A stretch of 11,492 nt of DNA. It comes from Clostridiaceae bacterium (GTDB lineage Bacteria; Bacillota; Clostridia; Lutisporales; Lutisporaceae). The stretch covers positions 1 through 11,492 of the forward strand of contig JAQVFD010000038.1 of NCBI GenBank assembly GCA_028697435.1. The letters run 5' to 3'. Below are positions 1-7,041 of the stretch, piece by piece (within the stretch, counting starts at the first letter, position 1; the number at the start of each line of letters is the position of its first letter). The position numbers were made by a program, and so were the translations under genes. The notes below the pieces were generated by a model. The model was given only the letters and a program-made list of their open reading frames with translations. It ran no database searches and had not been told where the DNA came from.

Positions 1-109
1 CTGCTGCGAGGGCAGAACGAGGCAATCAGCATACATCGACGGTAAATATTATGACGAAATCATAATGGGAGCATTGAAAAGCGATTATCTCAAGTTGTTA
101 GATAAATAA
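1..109 (+). CDS. GNAT-family N-acetyltransferase, C-terminal fragment (5' end outside window)
   Basis: The frame beginning at base 2 is open from the window edge to a TAA at 107-109 and gives 35 residues. The stretch RQSAYIDGKYYDEIIMGALK followed by SDY matches the C-terminal strand and tail typical of RimJ/RimL-type GNAT acetyltransferases, where a G-x-x-R-Q-A-x-Y-x-D-G-K-Y-Y-D pattern is common. These enzymes transfer an acetyl group from acetyl-CoA to an amine, such as a protein N-terminus or a small molecule. The acetyl-CoA binding motif and the start lie outside the window, so the substrate cannot be judged. The gene converges on the small minus-strand gene at 156-332, with only a palindrome between their stops. 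The family call is fairly sure from a short stretch; the specificity is unknown. Confidence 0.7.
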   Translation, partial: CCEGRTRQSAYIDGKYYDEIIMGALKSDYLKLLDK

Positions 110-154
110 AGAATGGGACAGGGGGACAGGTACCGCGTCCCCCTGTCCCATTCT
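110..154. repeat. Perfect 18-bp palindrome, REP-like element / possible bidirectional terminator
   Basis: AGAATGGGACAGGGGGAC (110-127) is exactly complementary in reverse to GTCCCCCTGTCCCATTCT (137-154), with a 9-nt loop, AGGTACCGC. It occupies the whole space between two converging stop codons (TAA ending at 109 and TAA beginning at 156 on the minus strand). There is no T-tract on either side, so it is not a canonical intrinsic terminator, although a stem this strong could still stop or protect transcripts from both sides. G-rich GGGACAGGGGGAC palindromes are, to my recollection, repeated in many Clostridia and related genomes and are associated with IS200-like (RAYT/Y1) transposases. That identity is inference from pattern; no transposase is in the window. 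Confidence 0.75.
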
Positions 155-155
155 A

Positions 156-332
156 TTACTTATTACCCATGTCTTTCATATCCTGCATCATGTCTGATGC
201 TTTGAAATATGCGTTTCTTGCTGAACGTGAAACTCTTTTGCGTGTTCTTGAACTTAATGTGGGGATTAGAACCAATCCTGCCATCGCACCCAATGCTCCC
301 CAAGTCATCATGCTTCTGGAGAATCTCCGCAT
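156..332 (-). CDS. Small basic single-pass membrane protein, 58 aa, hypothetical
   Basis: The minus-strand ATG at 332-330 opens a 58-codon frame that ends at TAA 158-156. A GAAAGGAAG stretch lies about 10 nt upstream as a plausible ribosome binding site. The product starts with a basic MRRFSRS segment, then has a hydrophobic stretch at about residues 9-26 (MTWGALGAMAGLVLIPTL), then a strongly basic region (RTRKRVSRSARN, about 29-40) and a short Met-rich amphipathic tail (DMMQDMKDMGNK). This resembles small Firmicutes proteins with one glycine-rich transmembrane segment (YtxH- or DUF3918-like in architecture), but I do not recognise a specific family. It converges on the GNAT gene and diverges from the FtsA-like gene. 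I found no convincing promoter. The full-length frame, ribosome binding site and sensible topology support it as real. Confidence 0.6.
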   Translation of the reverse strand: MRRFSRSMMTWGALGAMAGLVLIPTLSSRTRKRVSRSARNAYFKASDMMQDMKDMGNK

Positions 333-456
333 AAAATAGCACTTCCTTTCAGTTTATGTAAGCCTCTGAATGCACCATATATATAGGTTGCTTTTTTTTG
401 AAGTTATTAAACCATGAAAATAATAGTATTTTTTAATTGGCGATAGAAAAACAATT

Positions 457-486
457 TTGAAGGATTTATTTACGCACATATAGAAT
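457..486 (+). promoter_or_regulatory. Candidate sigma-A promoter for the FtsA-like gene
   Basis: TTGAAG at 457-462 and TAGAAT at 481-486 are separated by 18 nt, about 70 nt upstream of the FtsA-like start. TATAGA at 479-484 with a 16-nt spacer is an alternative reading. The 15-nt block TATAGAATATTATTA at 479-493 recurs exactly over the promoter of the moxR operon (4843-4857), which supports a functional role. The rest of the 333-553 intergenic stretch is A/T-rich; I see no riboswitch, other gene or clear operator in it. Confidence 0.4.
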
Positions 487-553
487 ATTATTATACAGAA
501 AAAGCGGGAAAAATGTAGAAGTAAGCAAAATCAACGGCGTAAGGGTGATTTAT

Positions 554-2542
554 ATGACTGAACAAGATCTGTTATTTTCTTTGGATATAGGTACCAGAAC
601 TGTAGTCGGCATAGTTGGATTTCATGATGGCCAGAGATTCATAATTAAAGCCTATGAGGTGGAAGAACACAAGGAAAGGGTTATGTATGACGGGCAGGTT
701 CATGATATTGAGCTTGTTGCAAAAGCAGTGGAGAAGGTAAAAGAAAGGCTTGAAGAAAAGACGGGTCTTAAGCTGAAAAGGGTATCCGTTGCTGCTGCCG
801 GAAGAACTTTAAAGACATGCAAAGCCATTGCAGAGCAGGACACGGATCCCTCTGCAGAAGTTGAAAGGGACCTAATCAGTAATCTTGAAATTGAAGCAGT
901 CCAAAACGCCCAGAAAAAGATGGCAGAGCAGAGTGAAGGTGAGGATCAGTCATTTTTTTGTGTAGGGTATGCTGTGGTGAACTATTTACTTAATGGGAGT
1001 ATAATCGGTAATCTCGAAGGTCATAAAGCAAAACATATAAGTGTAGAAGTACTGGCTACTTTCCTTCCCAGACTGGTGGTAGAAAGCCTGTATGCAGTAG
1101 TCGCAAGGGTGGGATTGGAAGTTGCAAGCCTTACTTTGGAACCTATTGCAGCTATGAATGTTTCTATTTCCAGCAGCTTGAAGCTTTTGAATCTGGCACT
1201 GGTGGATATCGGAGCGGGAACATCAGATATTGCACTTACAAAGGATGGAACAGTATTTGCATTTGCAATGGCCTCAATAGCGGGAGATGAGATAACCGAG
1301 AGAATATCTCAGTTCCTTCTGCTTGGTTTCGACGAGGCTGAAAAAACTAAACGGAAGCTTAATAATCAAATTGTCAGCTATACCGATATAATGGGCTTAA
1401 CTTATGAAACCAGCTCATCGGAGGTATTGAACGAAATAGATTCCTCAATCAGAAGCCTGGCTGAAGAGATCAGCAATAAAATACTTGAATTCAACGGGAA
1501 ATCACCAAGTGCGGTATTTCTTGTAGGAGGAGGAAGTCAGATACCAAGGCTCACCGGATATATTGCCGAATATCTTCAGATACCTGCAGAAAGAGTAGGA
1601 GTTAGAAGCACTGATATTATAAAGGATGTGGCTATTGAAAGCGAAGAACTTTCAGGACCGGAGTTCATAACTCCGATTGGAATTGCGGTTACTTCATATT
1701 TTAACAGACAAAGAGATTTTCTTAATGTGACTGTAAATGGTCTAAATGTAAAGATGTTTTATTCAAAACCTCTTAAAATAGCAGACAGTCTCATAATGAT
1801 GAACTACAACCCCCGTAACCTTATTGGCAGGAGAGGAAACTCATTAAGATTCAAGATTAATGGAAAAGAAGAGACTGTAAGGGGAGAGACGGGAGAACCT
1901 GCAGTTATTTACCTTAACAATTATGCAGCAGGGCTTGACAGGTCTATTACAAACGGAGATGTAATAACTGTGAAATCTGCAGCGGAAGGTAAACCGGCAG
2001 AGGCTTATGTAAGAGACTATGTGAGCAATTATGCTGAAAAGACTGTTTATATAAATGAAAAGCCTTATAATTTAAATCCTGTAATTACCATAAACGGTTC
2101 TGAAAGCAATATGGATGCTGCAATTAATAATGGAGACGAAGTCATTATAGACTACCTTGATACAGTATATGGACTTATGAAATATCTGGATATAAGTTAT
2201 TTTGACACGGAAGTAGTGATTAACGGAAGAAAGGCCGGAGTTAATGATACTATAAAGGACGGAGATCAAATCAGCTATACTGCATATGATAGAACAGAAA
2301 CAAGCGGCTCGGAAAAAGGTGATGAAAAAGCAAACTACGTGAATGTAACAATAAACGGAAAACCGTCAGTTCTTATGACAAACAAATACCAGTGCTTGTT
2401 TGTGGATGTATTTAATAACATTGAAATAGACCTTAAAAAAATAAATGGAATAAATGCTATGCTTTTAAACGGGAACAAAGCAAATTTCACCGACGTCATA
2501 AATGAAGGGGATAAAATCGAGCTTTATTGGAAAGAAAAATAG
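554..2542 (+). CDS. FtsA-like actin-fold ATPase with tandem beta-grasp-like C-terminal extension
   Basis: The protein has 662 residues. The ATG at 554 is preferred over an in-frame GTG at 545 because AAGGGTGA (541-548) is then a well-spaced ribosome binding site. Residues 1 to about 385 are an FtsA/PilM-type actin-like domain. DIGT at 11-14 is phosphate loop 1, the region around 80-190 fits the SHS2/1C subdomain, VDIGAGTSD at 217-225 is phosphate loop 2, and VFLVGGGS at 321-328 is the adenosine motif. Canonical FtsA is roughly 400-420 residues and ends in a membrane-binding amphipathic helix. Here that end is replaced by about 270 residues with recurring V-x-I-N-G starts (394-396, 435-437, 513-515, 556-558, 600-602) and D-x-I-x-x-G-D-x-I ends (GD at 468, 527, 570, 652), resembling ThiS/MoaD/TGS beta-grasp folds. 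No signal peptide is seen, so it is cytoplasmic. It lies upstream of the VanW-family gene. It is probably a paralogue of the divisome FtsA, with unknown partner; I see no ftsZ nearby. Confidence 0.88.
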   Translation: MTEQDLLFSLDIGTRTVVGIVGFHDGQRFIIKAYEVEEHKERVMYDGQVHDIELVAKAVEKVKERLEEKTGLKLKRVSVAAAGRTLKTCKAIAEQDTDPSAEVERDLISNLEIEAVQNAQKKMAEQSEGEDQSFFCVGYAVVNYLLNGSIIGNLEGHKAKHISVEVLATFLPRLVVESLYAVVARVGLEVASLTLEPIAAMNVSISSSLKLLNLALVDIGAGTSDIALTKDGTVFAFAMASIAGDEITERISQFLLLGFDEAEKTKRKLNNQIVSYTDIMGLTYETSSSEVLNEIDSSIRSLAEEISNKILEFNGKSPSAVFLVGGGSQIPRLTGYIAEYLQIPAERVGVRSTDIIKDVAIESEELSGPEFITPIGIAVTSYFNRQRDFLNVTVNGLNVKMFYSKPLKIADSLIMMNYNPRNLIGRRGNSLRFKINGKEETVRGETGEPAVIYLNNYAAGLDRSITNGDVITVKSAAEGKPAEAYVRDYVSNYAEKTVYINEKPYNLNPVITINGSESNMDAAINNGDEVIIDYLDTVYGLMKYLDISYFDTEVVINGRKAGVNDTIKDGDQISYTAYDRTETSGSEKGDEKANYVNVTINGKPSVLMTNKYQCLFVDVFNNIEIDLKKINGINAMLLNGNKANFTDVINEGDKIELYWKEK

Positions 2543-2557
2543 TGGTAATTTTGATTT

Positions 2558-2590
2558 TTGGCATTAATGTAGTAGGGAATTGTATATAAT
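2558..2590 (+). promoter_or_regulatory. Weak candidate promoter upstream of the VanW-family gene
   Basis: TATAAT at 2585-2590 (overlapping TATATA at 2583-2588) lies in the 102-nt gap between the FtsA-like and VanW genes. The best -35 candidate, TTGGCA at 2558-2563, is 19-21 nt upstream, which is longer than optimal. No terminator separates the two genes, so read-through from the upstream promoter is equally plausible and this would be an internal promoter. Confidence 0.3.
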
Positions 2591-2644
2591 ATATTAGTAC
2601 AAGTATTGATGCAGTTGTAATTGTAAATGAGCGGGGGTTAATAT

Positions 2645-4030
2645 ATGAGCAGAAATACCAAGATCGGCATCGGTGTAATAATAGCATTATTAATTACGGT
2701 TGCAGCTTTGAGCGCGGCAATGGTAAGCGGAGACAAGATTCATTCCAATATAACCATTAACGGAATCAATGTTGGAGGTTTTGTTCCTTCTCAGGCAGGT
2801 GATACGTTAAAGGGAAAAATGGAGCCTATTATCAATGATTCGAATATTGTTTTGAAATTTAAAGAAAAAGAATGGAAGATGAAATATAGGGACGCTGGTT
2901 TTCAATACGAGTATGAAGAGGCTGTCACTAAAGCTTATGATATAGGTCATAAGGGCAGTTACTTCAAAAGGATTAAGGATGTAGTCACTACGCTGCTTAA
3001 TGGAGTGGACATCAAGCTGAATTATTCCTACGATGAACAATATCTGAAAAACAAGCTGGAGGATATTTCAAAGGAATTAGATCAGGAATCTAAGGATGCA
3101 TCAATAGTATTGGAGGCGCAGGGTTTTGTCATTACTGAAGAAGTAGAGGGCAGAAAGCTTGACGTGAATAAGTCTTACGATTTTATTAAAGAATTGATAG
3201 ATAATGCTTCATCAGGAGATATAGAATTAGCTGTGGATGTAACTGAGCCGGAAATTAAGAGTTCCGACCTTAAGAACATAAAGGATAACCTTGGGGAATA
3301 CTCTACAAAGTTTAATGCGGCAGATGTTGACAGGACTCATAATATTAAGATAGCCACCAGCAGTGCGTCACACTTATTGGTTAAGCCCGGAGAGGTTTTT
3401 TCTCTGAATAAGAGCATGGGTCCACGCCTTGCAAAGTTCGGATACAAGGAAGCTAATGTAATAATAAACAATGAACTGGTTCCGGGCATCGGAGGAGGAA
3501 TATGCCAGGTTTCATCCACATTGTATAATGCGGCACTGCTTTCAAATATGAAAATCGTAGAGCGTAAAAGTCATTCACTTCCATCCAGTTATATAGCATT
3601 GGGTAGGGACGCAACAATTTCAGAAAACTATATAGACCTGAAGTTTGAGAATAACAGCAAATACCCCATATATATATATGGAGAGGTTAAAGGAAGTTGG
3701 GTTAAATTCAGCATATACGGCAATGACGAAAGTCAGGGCAGAACTGTTAAAATTAAAACAGAGGTAACAAAGGTAACTTCACCCCAGATAAACATAATAG
3801 AAGACCCTACGTTGCCGGAAGGAACAGAGATAGAAGAAAAGAAGGCATATACGGGATATGTAGTAAAGAGCTATAGGGTAGTTATGCAGGATGGGAAAGA
3901 GATATCATCCGAAGAGCTTCCCTTAAGTGTTTACCGGGTTGTAAATGGAGTAAAAAGAGTAGGAACCATGAAGGCAGAACCTCAACCGGTTGAAGGTGAA
4001 GCTTTATCGGAAACACCGGGCACCGAATAA
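2645..4030 (+). CDS. VanW-family membrane-anchored cell-wall protein with G5-like domain
   Basis: The protein has 461 residues; the ATG at 2645 follows a GCGGGGG ribosome binding site. Residues about 7-29 form one uncleaved-looking hydrophobic anchor (IGIGVIIALLITVAALSAA), so the bulk is outside the cell. Residues about 35-200 resemble the YoaR-type putative peptidoglycan-binding region, opening with NITINGINVGG. Residues about 220-360 are the VanW domain, with the signature GGGICQVSSTLYNAAL from residue 283. Residues about 365-440 look like a G5 domain (EDPTLPEGTE, then YRVVMQDGKEISSEELP). The last 20 residues are a Pro/Glu-rich tail. VanW was named from vancomycin-resistance clusters, but its biochemical role is unknown and no resistance genes are nearby. 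The family occurs widely in sporulating Clostridia. Likely cotranscribed with DUF2225 (39-nt gap). Confidence 0.9.
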   Translation: MSRNTKIGIGVIIALLITVAALSAAMVSGDKIHSNITINGINVGGFVPSQAGDTLKGKMEPIINDSNIVLKFKEKEWKMKYRDAGFQYEYEEAVTKAYDIGHKGSYFKRIKDVVTTLLNGVDIKLNYSYDEQYLKNKLEDISKELDQESKDASIVLEAQGFVITEEVEGRKLDVNKSYDFIKELIDNASSGDIELAVDVTEPEIKSSDLKNIKDNLGEYSTKFNAADVDRTHNIKIATSSASHLLVKPGEVFSLNKSMGPRLAKFGYKEANVIINNELVPGIGGGICQVSSTLYNAALLSNMKIVERKSHSLPSSYIALGRDATISENYIDLKFENNSKYPIYIYGEVKGSWVKFSIYGNDESQGRTVKIKTEVTKVTSPQINIIEDPTLPEGTEIEEKKAYTGYVVKSYRVVMQDGKEISSEELPLSVYRVVNGVKRVGTMKAEPQPVEGEALSETPGTE

Positions 4031-4069
4031 AATGCTTAGCATAAAACATATAGGATTGGAGAATATTTA

Positions 4070-4747
4070 ATGGACGATTCACTTTACGTAAAAATGGTTA
4101 CTTGCCCTATATGTGGCAACCAGTTTTCTTCCATGAAAGCTAAAGTCAAGTCCTGTAAGGTTAAAAAGAAGGATGAGGATTTTTGTACCCATTACGAGGA
4201 TTTGAACCCCATGTATTATGAAGTTTTTGTATGCCCTATCTGCGCATATGCAGCTCCTGAAACCTCTTTCGATGAAATAAGCGAAAAAGAGGTTAAGCTG
4301 CTTAAGGAGGCTTTTTTGGGAAGGGAAGTGGGCAGAAGTTTCTGTTCTCATAGGAGTCTGGAGGATGCAATAGCTGTAGGAAAGCTGGCAATATATACTG
4401 CCGAGCTTAGAAAAGCAAATGCCGGTGTGCTTGCAGGATTGTGCCTGAAGCTTGCATGGCTATACAGATATAAGGGGGACAAGCAGGAGGAGCATTTCTT
4501 GAAATACGCGCTTATTAATTACTTGGAAGCCTTTGATAAAGAACCCCTTCCGATCGGAAACTTAAATGAGATATCCATGATATATATTCTGGGCGAGTTA
4601 TCAAGAAGGCTCGGAAAGCTCGATGATGCTATTTCCTGGTTCGGAAAAGCGGTATCAAATCCCGAAAGGAAAGAAAATCCCATGATCGAGAAGCTGGCGA
4701 GAGAACAATGGGCATTAGCCCGGGAGCAGCACAAGGGAAGTAAATAG
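4070..4747 (+). CDS. DUF2225 family protein (zinc-ribbon plus TPR-like)
   Basis: The protein has 225 residues; TTGGAGAA at 4056-4062 is its ribosome binding site. The N-terminus carries CPIC at residues 12-15 and CPIC at 55-58, which together can form a four-cysteine metal site. Extra cysteines at 29 and 39 and the linking block (DFCTHYEDLNPMYYEVFVC) are typical of DUF2225. From about residue 100 it is helical, with TPR-like spacing (LGKLDDAISWFGKAVSNP near the end). No signal peptide or membrane segment is seen, so it is cytoplasmic. Function is unknown; the fold suggests a protein-interaction adaptor with a structural zinc site. It is the last gene before a strong terminator and therefore probably completes the FtsA-like/VanW transcription unit. 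Confidence 0.88.
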   Translation: MDDSLYVKMVTCPICGNQFSSMKAKVKSCKVKKKDEDFCTHYEDLNPMYYEVFVCPICAYAAPETSFDEISEKEVKLLKEAFLGREVGRSFCSHRSLEDAIAVGKLAIYTAELRKANAGVLAGLCLKLAWLYRYKGDKQEEHFLKYALINYLEAFDKEPLPIGNLNEISMIYILGELSRRLGKLDDAISWFGKAVSNPERKENPMIEKLAREQWALAREQHKGSK

Positions 4748-4750
4748 TCT

Positions 4751-4784
4751 GAATGCGCACGATAGTGCGCATTCGTAATTTTTT
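4751..4784 (+). terminator. Intrinsic terminator of the FtsA-like/VanW/DUF2225 unit
   Basis: GAATGCGCAC (4751-4760), loop GATA, GTGCGCATTC (4765-4774) is a perfect 10-bp stem starting 4 nt after the DUF2225 stop codon. It is followed by GTAATTTTTT, giving six T residues at 4779-4784. Confidence 0.9.
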
Positions 4785-4811
4785 GTGAAATTATCTTCAA
4801 GAAAATTTCAC
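4785..4811. repeat. 8-bp inverted repeat, possible operator upstream of the moxR operon
   Basis: GTGAAATT (4785-4792) and AATTTCAC (4804-4811) are exact reverse complements separated by 11 nt. The repeat sits just downstream of the terminator T-tract and 11 nt upstream of the -35 hexamer at 4822. It has no T-tract of its own, so a regulator-binding site is more likely than a second terminator, but chance cannot be excluded in A/T-rich DNA. Confidence 0.4.
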
Positions 4812-4821
4812 TAATAATAGA

Positions 4822-4850
4822 TTGAATTATCAGAATATAATTTATAGAAT
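4822..4850 (+). promoter_or_regulatory. Candidate sigma-A promoter of the moxR-DUF58-transglutaminase operon
   Basis: TTGAAT (4822-4827) and TAGAAT (4845-4850) are spaced by exactly 17 nt, ending 57 nt before the MoxR start codon at 4908. An overlapping TATAAT at 4836-4841 lacks a good -35. The block TATAGAATATTATTA at 4843-4857 is identical to the one over the FtsA-like promoter at 479-493. Confidence 0.55.
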
Positions 4851-4907
4851 ATTATTAAAGGCATTTATATGTGCCATGGCTTTTTAAGTACGCTGGAGGA
4901 TTATATT

Positions 4908-5858
4908 ATGGATGACAACGGATTATGTTTAAAACGAATTGAAGAAAGTGTATCAAAGGTTATCGTCGGGAAGAAAGATATTCTGGAAAAACTTCTGACT
5001 GTATTGTTTGCAGGGGGACACGTGCTTATTGAGGATGTTCCCGGAGTAGGTAAAACTACTATGGTTCATGCACTTGCAAGATCAACCGGCTGCAGCTTCA
5101 AGAGGATACAGTTTACTCCCGACCTGCTTCCGTCAGATATTACGGGAGTTACGGTTTACAATATGAAGATGGGTGAATTTGAATTCAAGCAGGGCCCTAT
5201 AACATCAAATATCATACTGGCAGATGAAATAAACAGAGGTTCTCCAAAAACACAGTCAAGCCTTCTTGAAGCTATGCAGGAGCGTCAGATAACAGTGGAC
5301 GGAAATACTTGGAAGCTCCCTGAGCCCTTTATGGTCCTTGCAACCCAGAATCCTATAGAATATGAAGGTACATTTCCACTGCCTGAAGCACAGATAGACA
5401 GGTTCACAATCAGAATATCTATGGGTTATCCGACTTACGACGAAGAAAAAAGCATTCTCAATAAATGCAGCTCGGATAAAATGTTGGGGAATATAGAACC
5501 CGTTATCAGCATAGAAGAAGTGCTGAGCATGAGAAAGTTGGTTGAAAAGGTTCATGTGGATGATTCCATAGAGGATTATATTGTAAAGCTGGTCCAAAGT
5601 ACAAGAGAACACAAAGATGTGTATCTCGGCTGCAGTCCGCGGGGAACCCTGGCACTTTTCAACAACTGCCGTGCGCTGGCTTTTATCCGGGGAAGAGAAT
5701 ATGTGCTGCCTGACGATGTGAAGGAGCTTGCATTCTGTACTCTTGCTCATAGAATAATATTAAAATCCGAAGCCGGAATACAGGGCAAGGATCAATACTC
5801 AGTACTTGCAGAAATATTAAAAAGTATAAAAGTACCGGTGGCGAATATAAATGGCTGA
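4908..5858 (+). CDS. MoxR-family AAA+ ATPase
   Basis: The protein has 316 residues from the ATG at 4908, which follows GGAGGA (4895-4900) at ideal spacing. An earlier in-frame ATG at 4869 has no such site and would add 13 non-family residues. Walker A is EDVPGVGKTT (K49, T50), Walker B is IILADEINR (D106, E107), sensor 1 is ATQNPIEYEGTFPLPEAQ (N148), and the C-terminal GCSPRG contains the sensor-2 arginine R245. Length and motifs are those of the MoxR subfamily of cytoplasmic chaperone-like ATPases, which commonly sit beside vWA-type partners and help assemble or activate protein complexes. Its stop overlaps the DUF58 start by 8 bp (5851-5858), indicating translational coupling and joint function. 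The specific client is not known. Confidence 0.95.
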   Translation: MDDNGLCLKRIEESVSKVIVGKKDILEKLLTVLFAGGHVLIEDVPGVGKTTMVHALARSTGCSFKRIQFTPDLLPSDITGVTVYNMKMGEFEFKQGPITSNIILADEINRGSPKTQSSLLEAMQERQITVDGNTWKLPEPFMVLATQNPIEYEGTFPLPEAQIDRFTIRISMGYPTYDEEKSILNKCSSDKMLGNIEPVISIEEVLSMRKLVEKVHVDDSIEDYIVKLVQSTREHKDVYLGCSPRGTLALFNNCRALAFIRGREYVLPDDVKELAFCTLAHRIILKSEAGIQGKDQYSVLAEILKSIKVPVANING

Positions 5859-7041
5859 GATTAATAAAAAAGCCCTTGCATTGATTCTGCTGATTTTTAT
5901 TGCGGCAATTTTTGCAGGAGGCACATTTATGTATGGAGTCCTCCTGATGGTTTTTTTTCTTGTCATAATCTCATATTTTTCCGGCAGGAGCATATATAAT
6001 AATCTTGTAAATCTCACATGGGAAATAAGCAGCAAGGCTGTTAGAGGAGACAGGGTAAGTCTTAAGACAGATTTTTATAATGCAGGTATTATACCGATCC
6101 CTTATTTGAAAGTTATTGCAAGCCTTCCCAAGAGACTTGCGGGCGAAGAGCAAAAGCAGAGGGTATATTCCATTATGCCCGAAATGATAACCACCATGTC
6201 CAGAGATTTTGAATGTAAACATAGGGGAGTTTATAAAATAGGAGTTATTGAAACGGTATTTGAGGATACATTTGGTATATTTAAGTGGAAAAAGGTTTTT
6301 TATGACGACAGATATCTCGTTGTATATCCCAGAGTGCATTTGTTGAAGCATATCGATATCCCGTTGAGACAACAATTCGGTACTTCAGCTGTTAAGTATG
6401 CTGCATATGAAGACTGCACCGGAACCAAGGACATAAGAAAATATATACTGGGGGACAGCTTCAAAAAGATTCACTGGAAAGTGACTGCTCACAGAGGGGA
6501 TTTTTATGTAAAGAATGTTGAATTCAATGCTTCTGCCGATTTGAATGTCTTTCTCGATTTATACGATTATGGTTTTGATGAGGAATTTGCTTATGACCTT
6601 GAAGAAAAAGGTGCTGAATGTGCTGCATCTGTTATCAGATATGCTCTGGCTAATTCAATGTCAGTGAATTTTATAGCTAAGGGAGAGGAATCGGTAAACC
6701 TTACAGCAAAAAGAGCAGATCGGTTTAGCATGTTTCTTGATGCCATAAGCAAGCTTTCATCAAAAGGGGACATACCCATATCGGACTTGGTTAGAAAAGA
6801 AGCCAGAAAGCTGGACTGGGAAACCACTGCAGTAGTAATTACTCCTTGCATAGAAAAGTGTGCTCCGGTTTTTCTTTCATTAAAAGCCTCGGGGATAGAG
6901 CTTGTGATAATATATCTGTGCAGGGACAAGGGGAATAGAGCCAAGGATGTTGAGACGATGAAAAATAGCGGTATTAATGTGTTTGTAATAGGTTTGGAGG
7001 ATGATATAAAACAGGCACTGGGAGGACATTATGAACAATAA
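5851..7041 (+). CDS. DUF58 domain membrane protein (vWA-like MoxR partner)
   Basis: The protein has 396 residues. The start ATG overlaps the moxR stop; a weak GGTGGCG lies upstream, so translation probably relies on coupling. Two adjacent hydrophobic segments at about 7-25 and 27-44 form a membrane hairpin, leaving a large soluble domain. The DUF58 signature is at residues 188-210: D-C-T-G-T-K-D-I-R-K-Y, then LGDSFKKIHWK. The following strand (LNVFLDLYDYG, 231-241) is where a von Willebrand A fold would place its metal-binding DxSxS. That motif is absent here, so any vWA metal site is degenerate. Family members are typically encoded with MoxR ATPases and transglutaminase-domain proteins, as here. 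Its last 11 bp overlap the next gene. Probable role: membrane-bound partner of the MoxR protein in an envelope process, inferred from context. Confidence 0.93.
   Translation: MAEINKKALALILLIFIAAIFAGGTFMYGVLLMVFFLVIISYFSGRSIYNNLVNLTWEISSKAVRGDRVSLKTDFYNAGIIPIPYLKVIASLPKRLAGEEQKQRVYSIMPEMITTMSRDFECKHRGVYKIGVIETVFEDTFGIFKWKKVFYDDRYLVVYPRVHLLKHIDIPLRQQFGTSAVKYAAYEDCTGTKDIRKYILGDSFKKIHWKVTAHRGDFYVKNVEFNASADLNVFLDLYDYGFDEEFAYDLEEKGAECAASVIRYALANSMSVNFIAKGEESVNLTAKRADRFSMFLDAISKLSSKGDIPISDLVRKEARKLDWETTAVVITPCIEKCAPVFLSLKASGIELVIIYLCRDKGNRAKDVETMKNSGINVFVIGLEDDIKQALGGHYEQ

Noticed and set aside
545..553. GTG at 545 as start of the FtsA-like gene
   Set aside because: It lies inside the ribosome binding site (AAGGGTGA) that correctly positions the ATG at 554.
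554..2542. The canonical divisome ftsA
   Set aside because: There is no adjacent ftsZ or ftsQ, the protein is about 250 residues longer than FtsA, and the C-terminal membrane helix is replaced by repeats.
2645..4030. Vancomycin-resistance gene
   Set aside because: VanW-family proteins are common in Clostridia outside resistance clusters, and no vanH, vanA/B, vanX or vanRS-like genes are in the window.
4869..4907. ATG at 4869 as start of the MoxR gene
   Set aside because: It has no ribosome binding site, whereas GGAGGA is correctly placed for the ATG at 4908; the extra 13 residues are not typical of the family.
5256..5750. 164-codon minus-strand open frame
   Set aside because: It lies wholly antisense to the well-supported MoxR gene and has a composition and sequence unlike any protein family I recognise.
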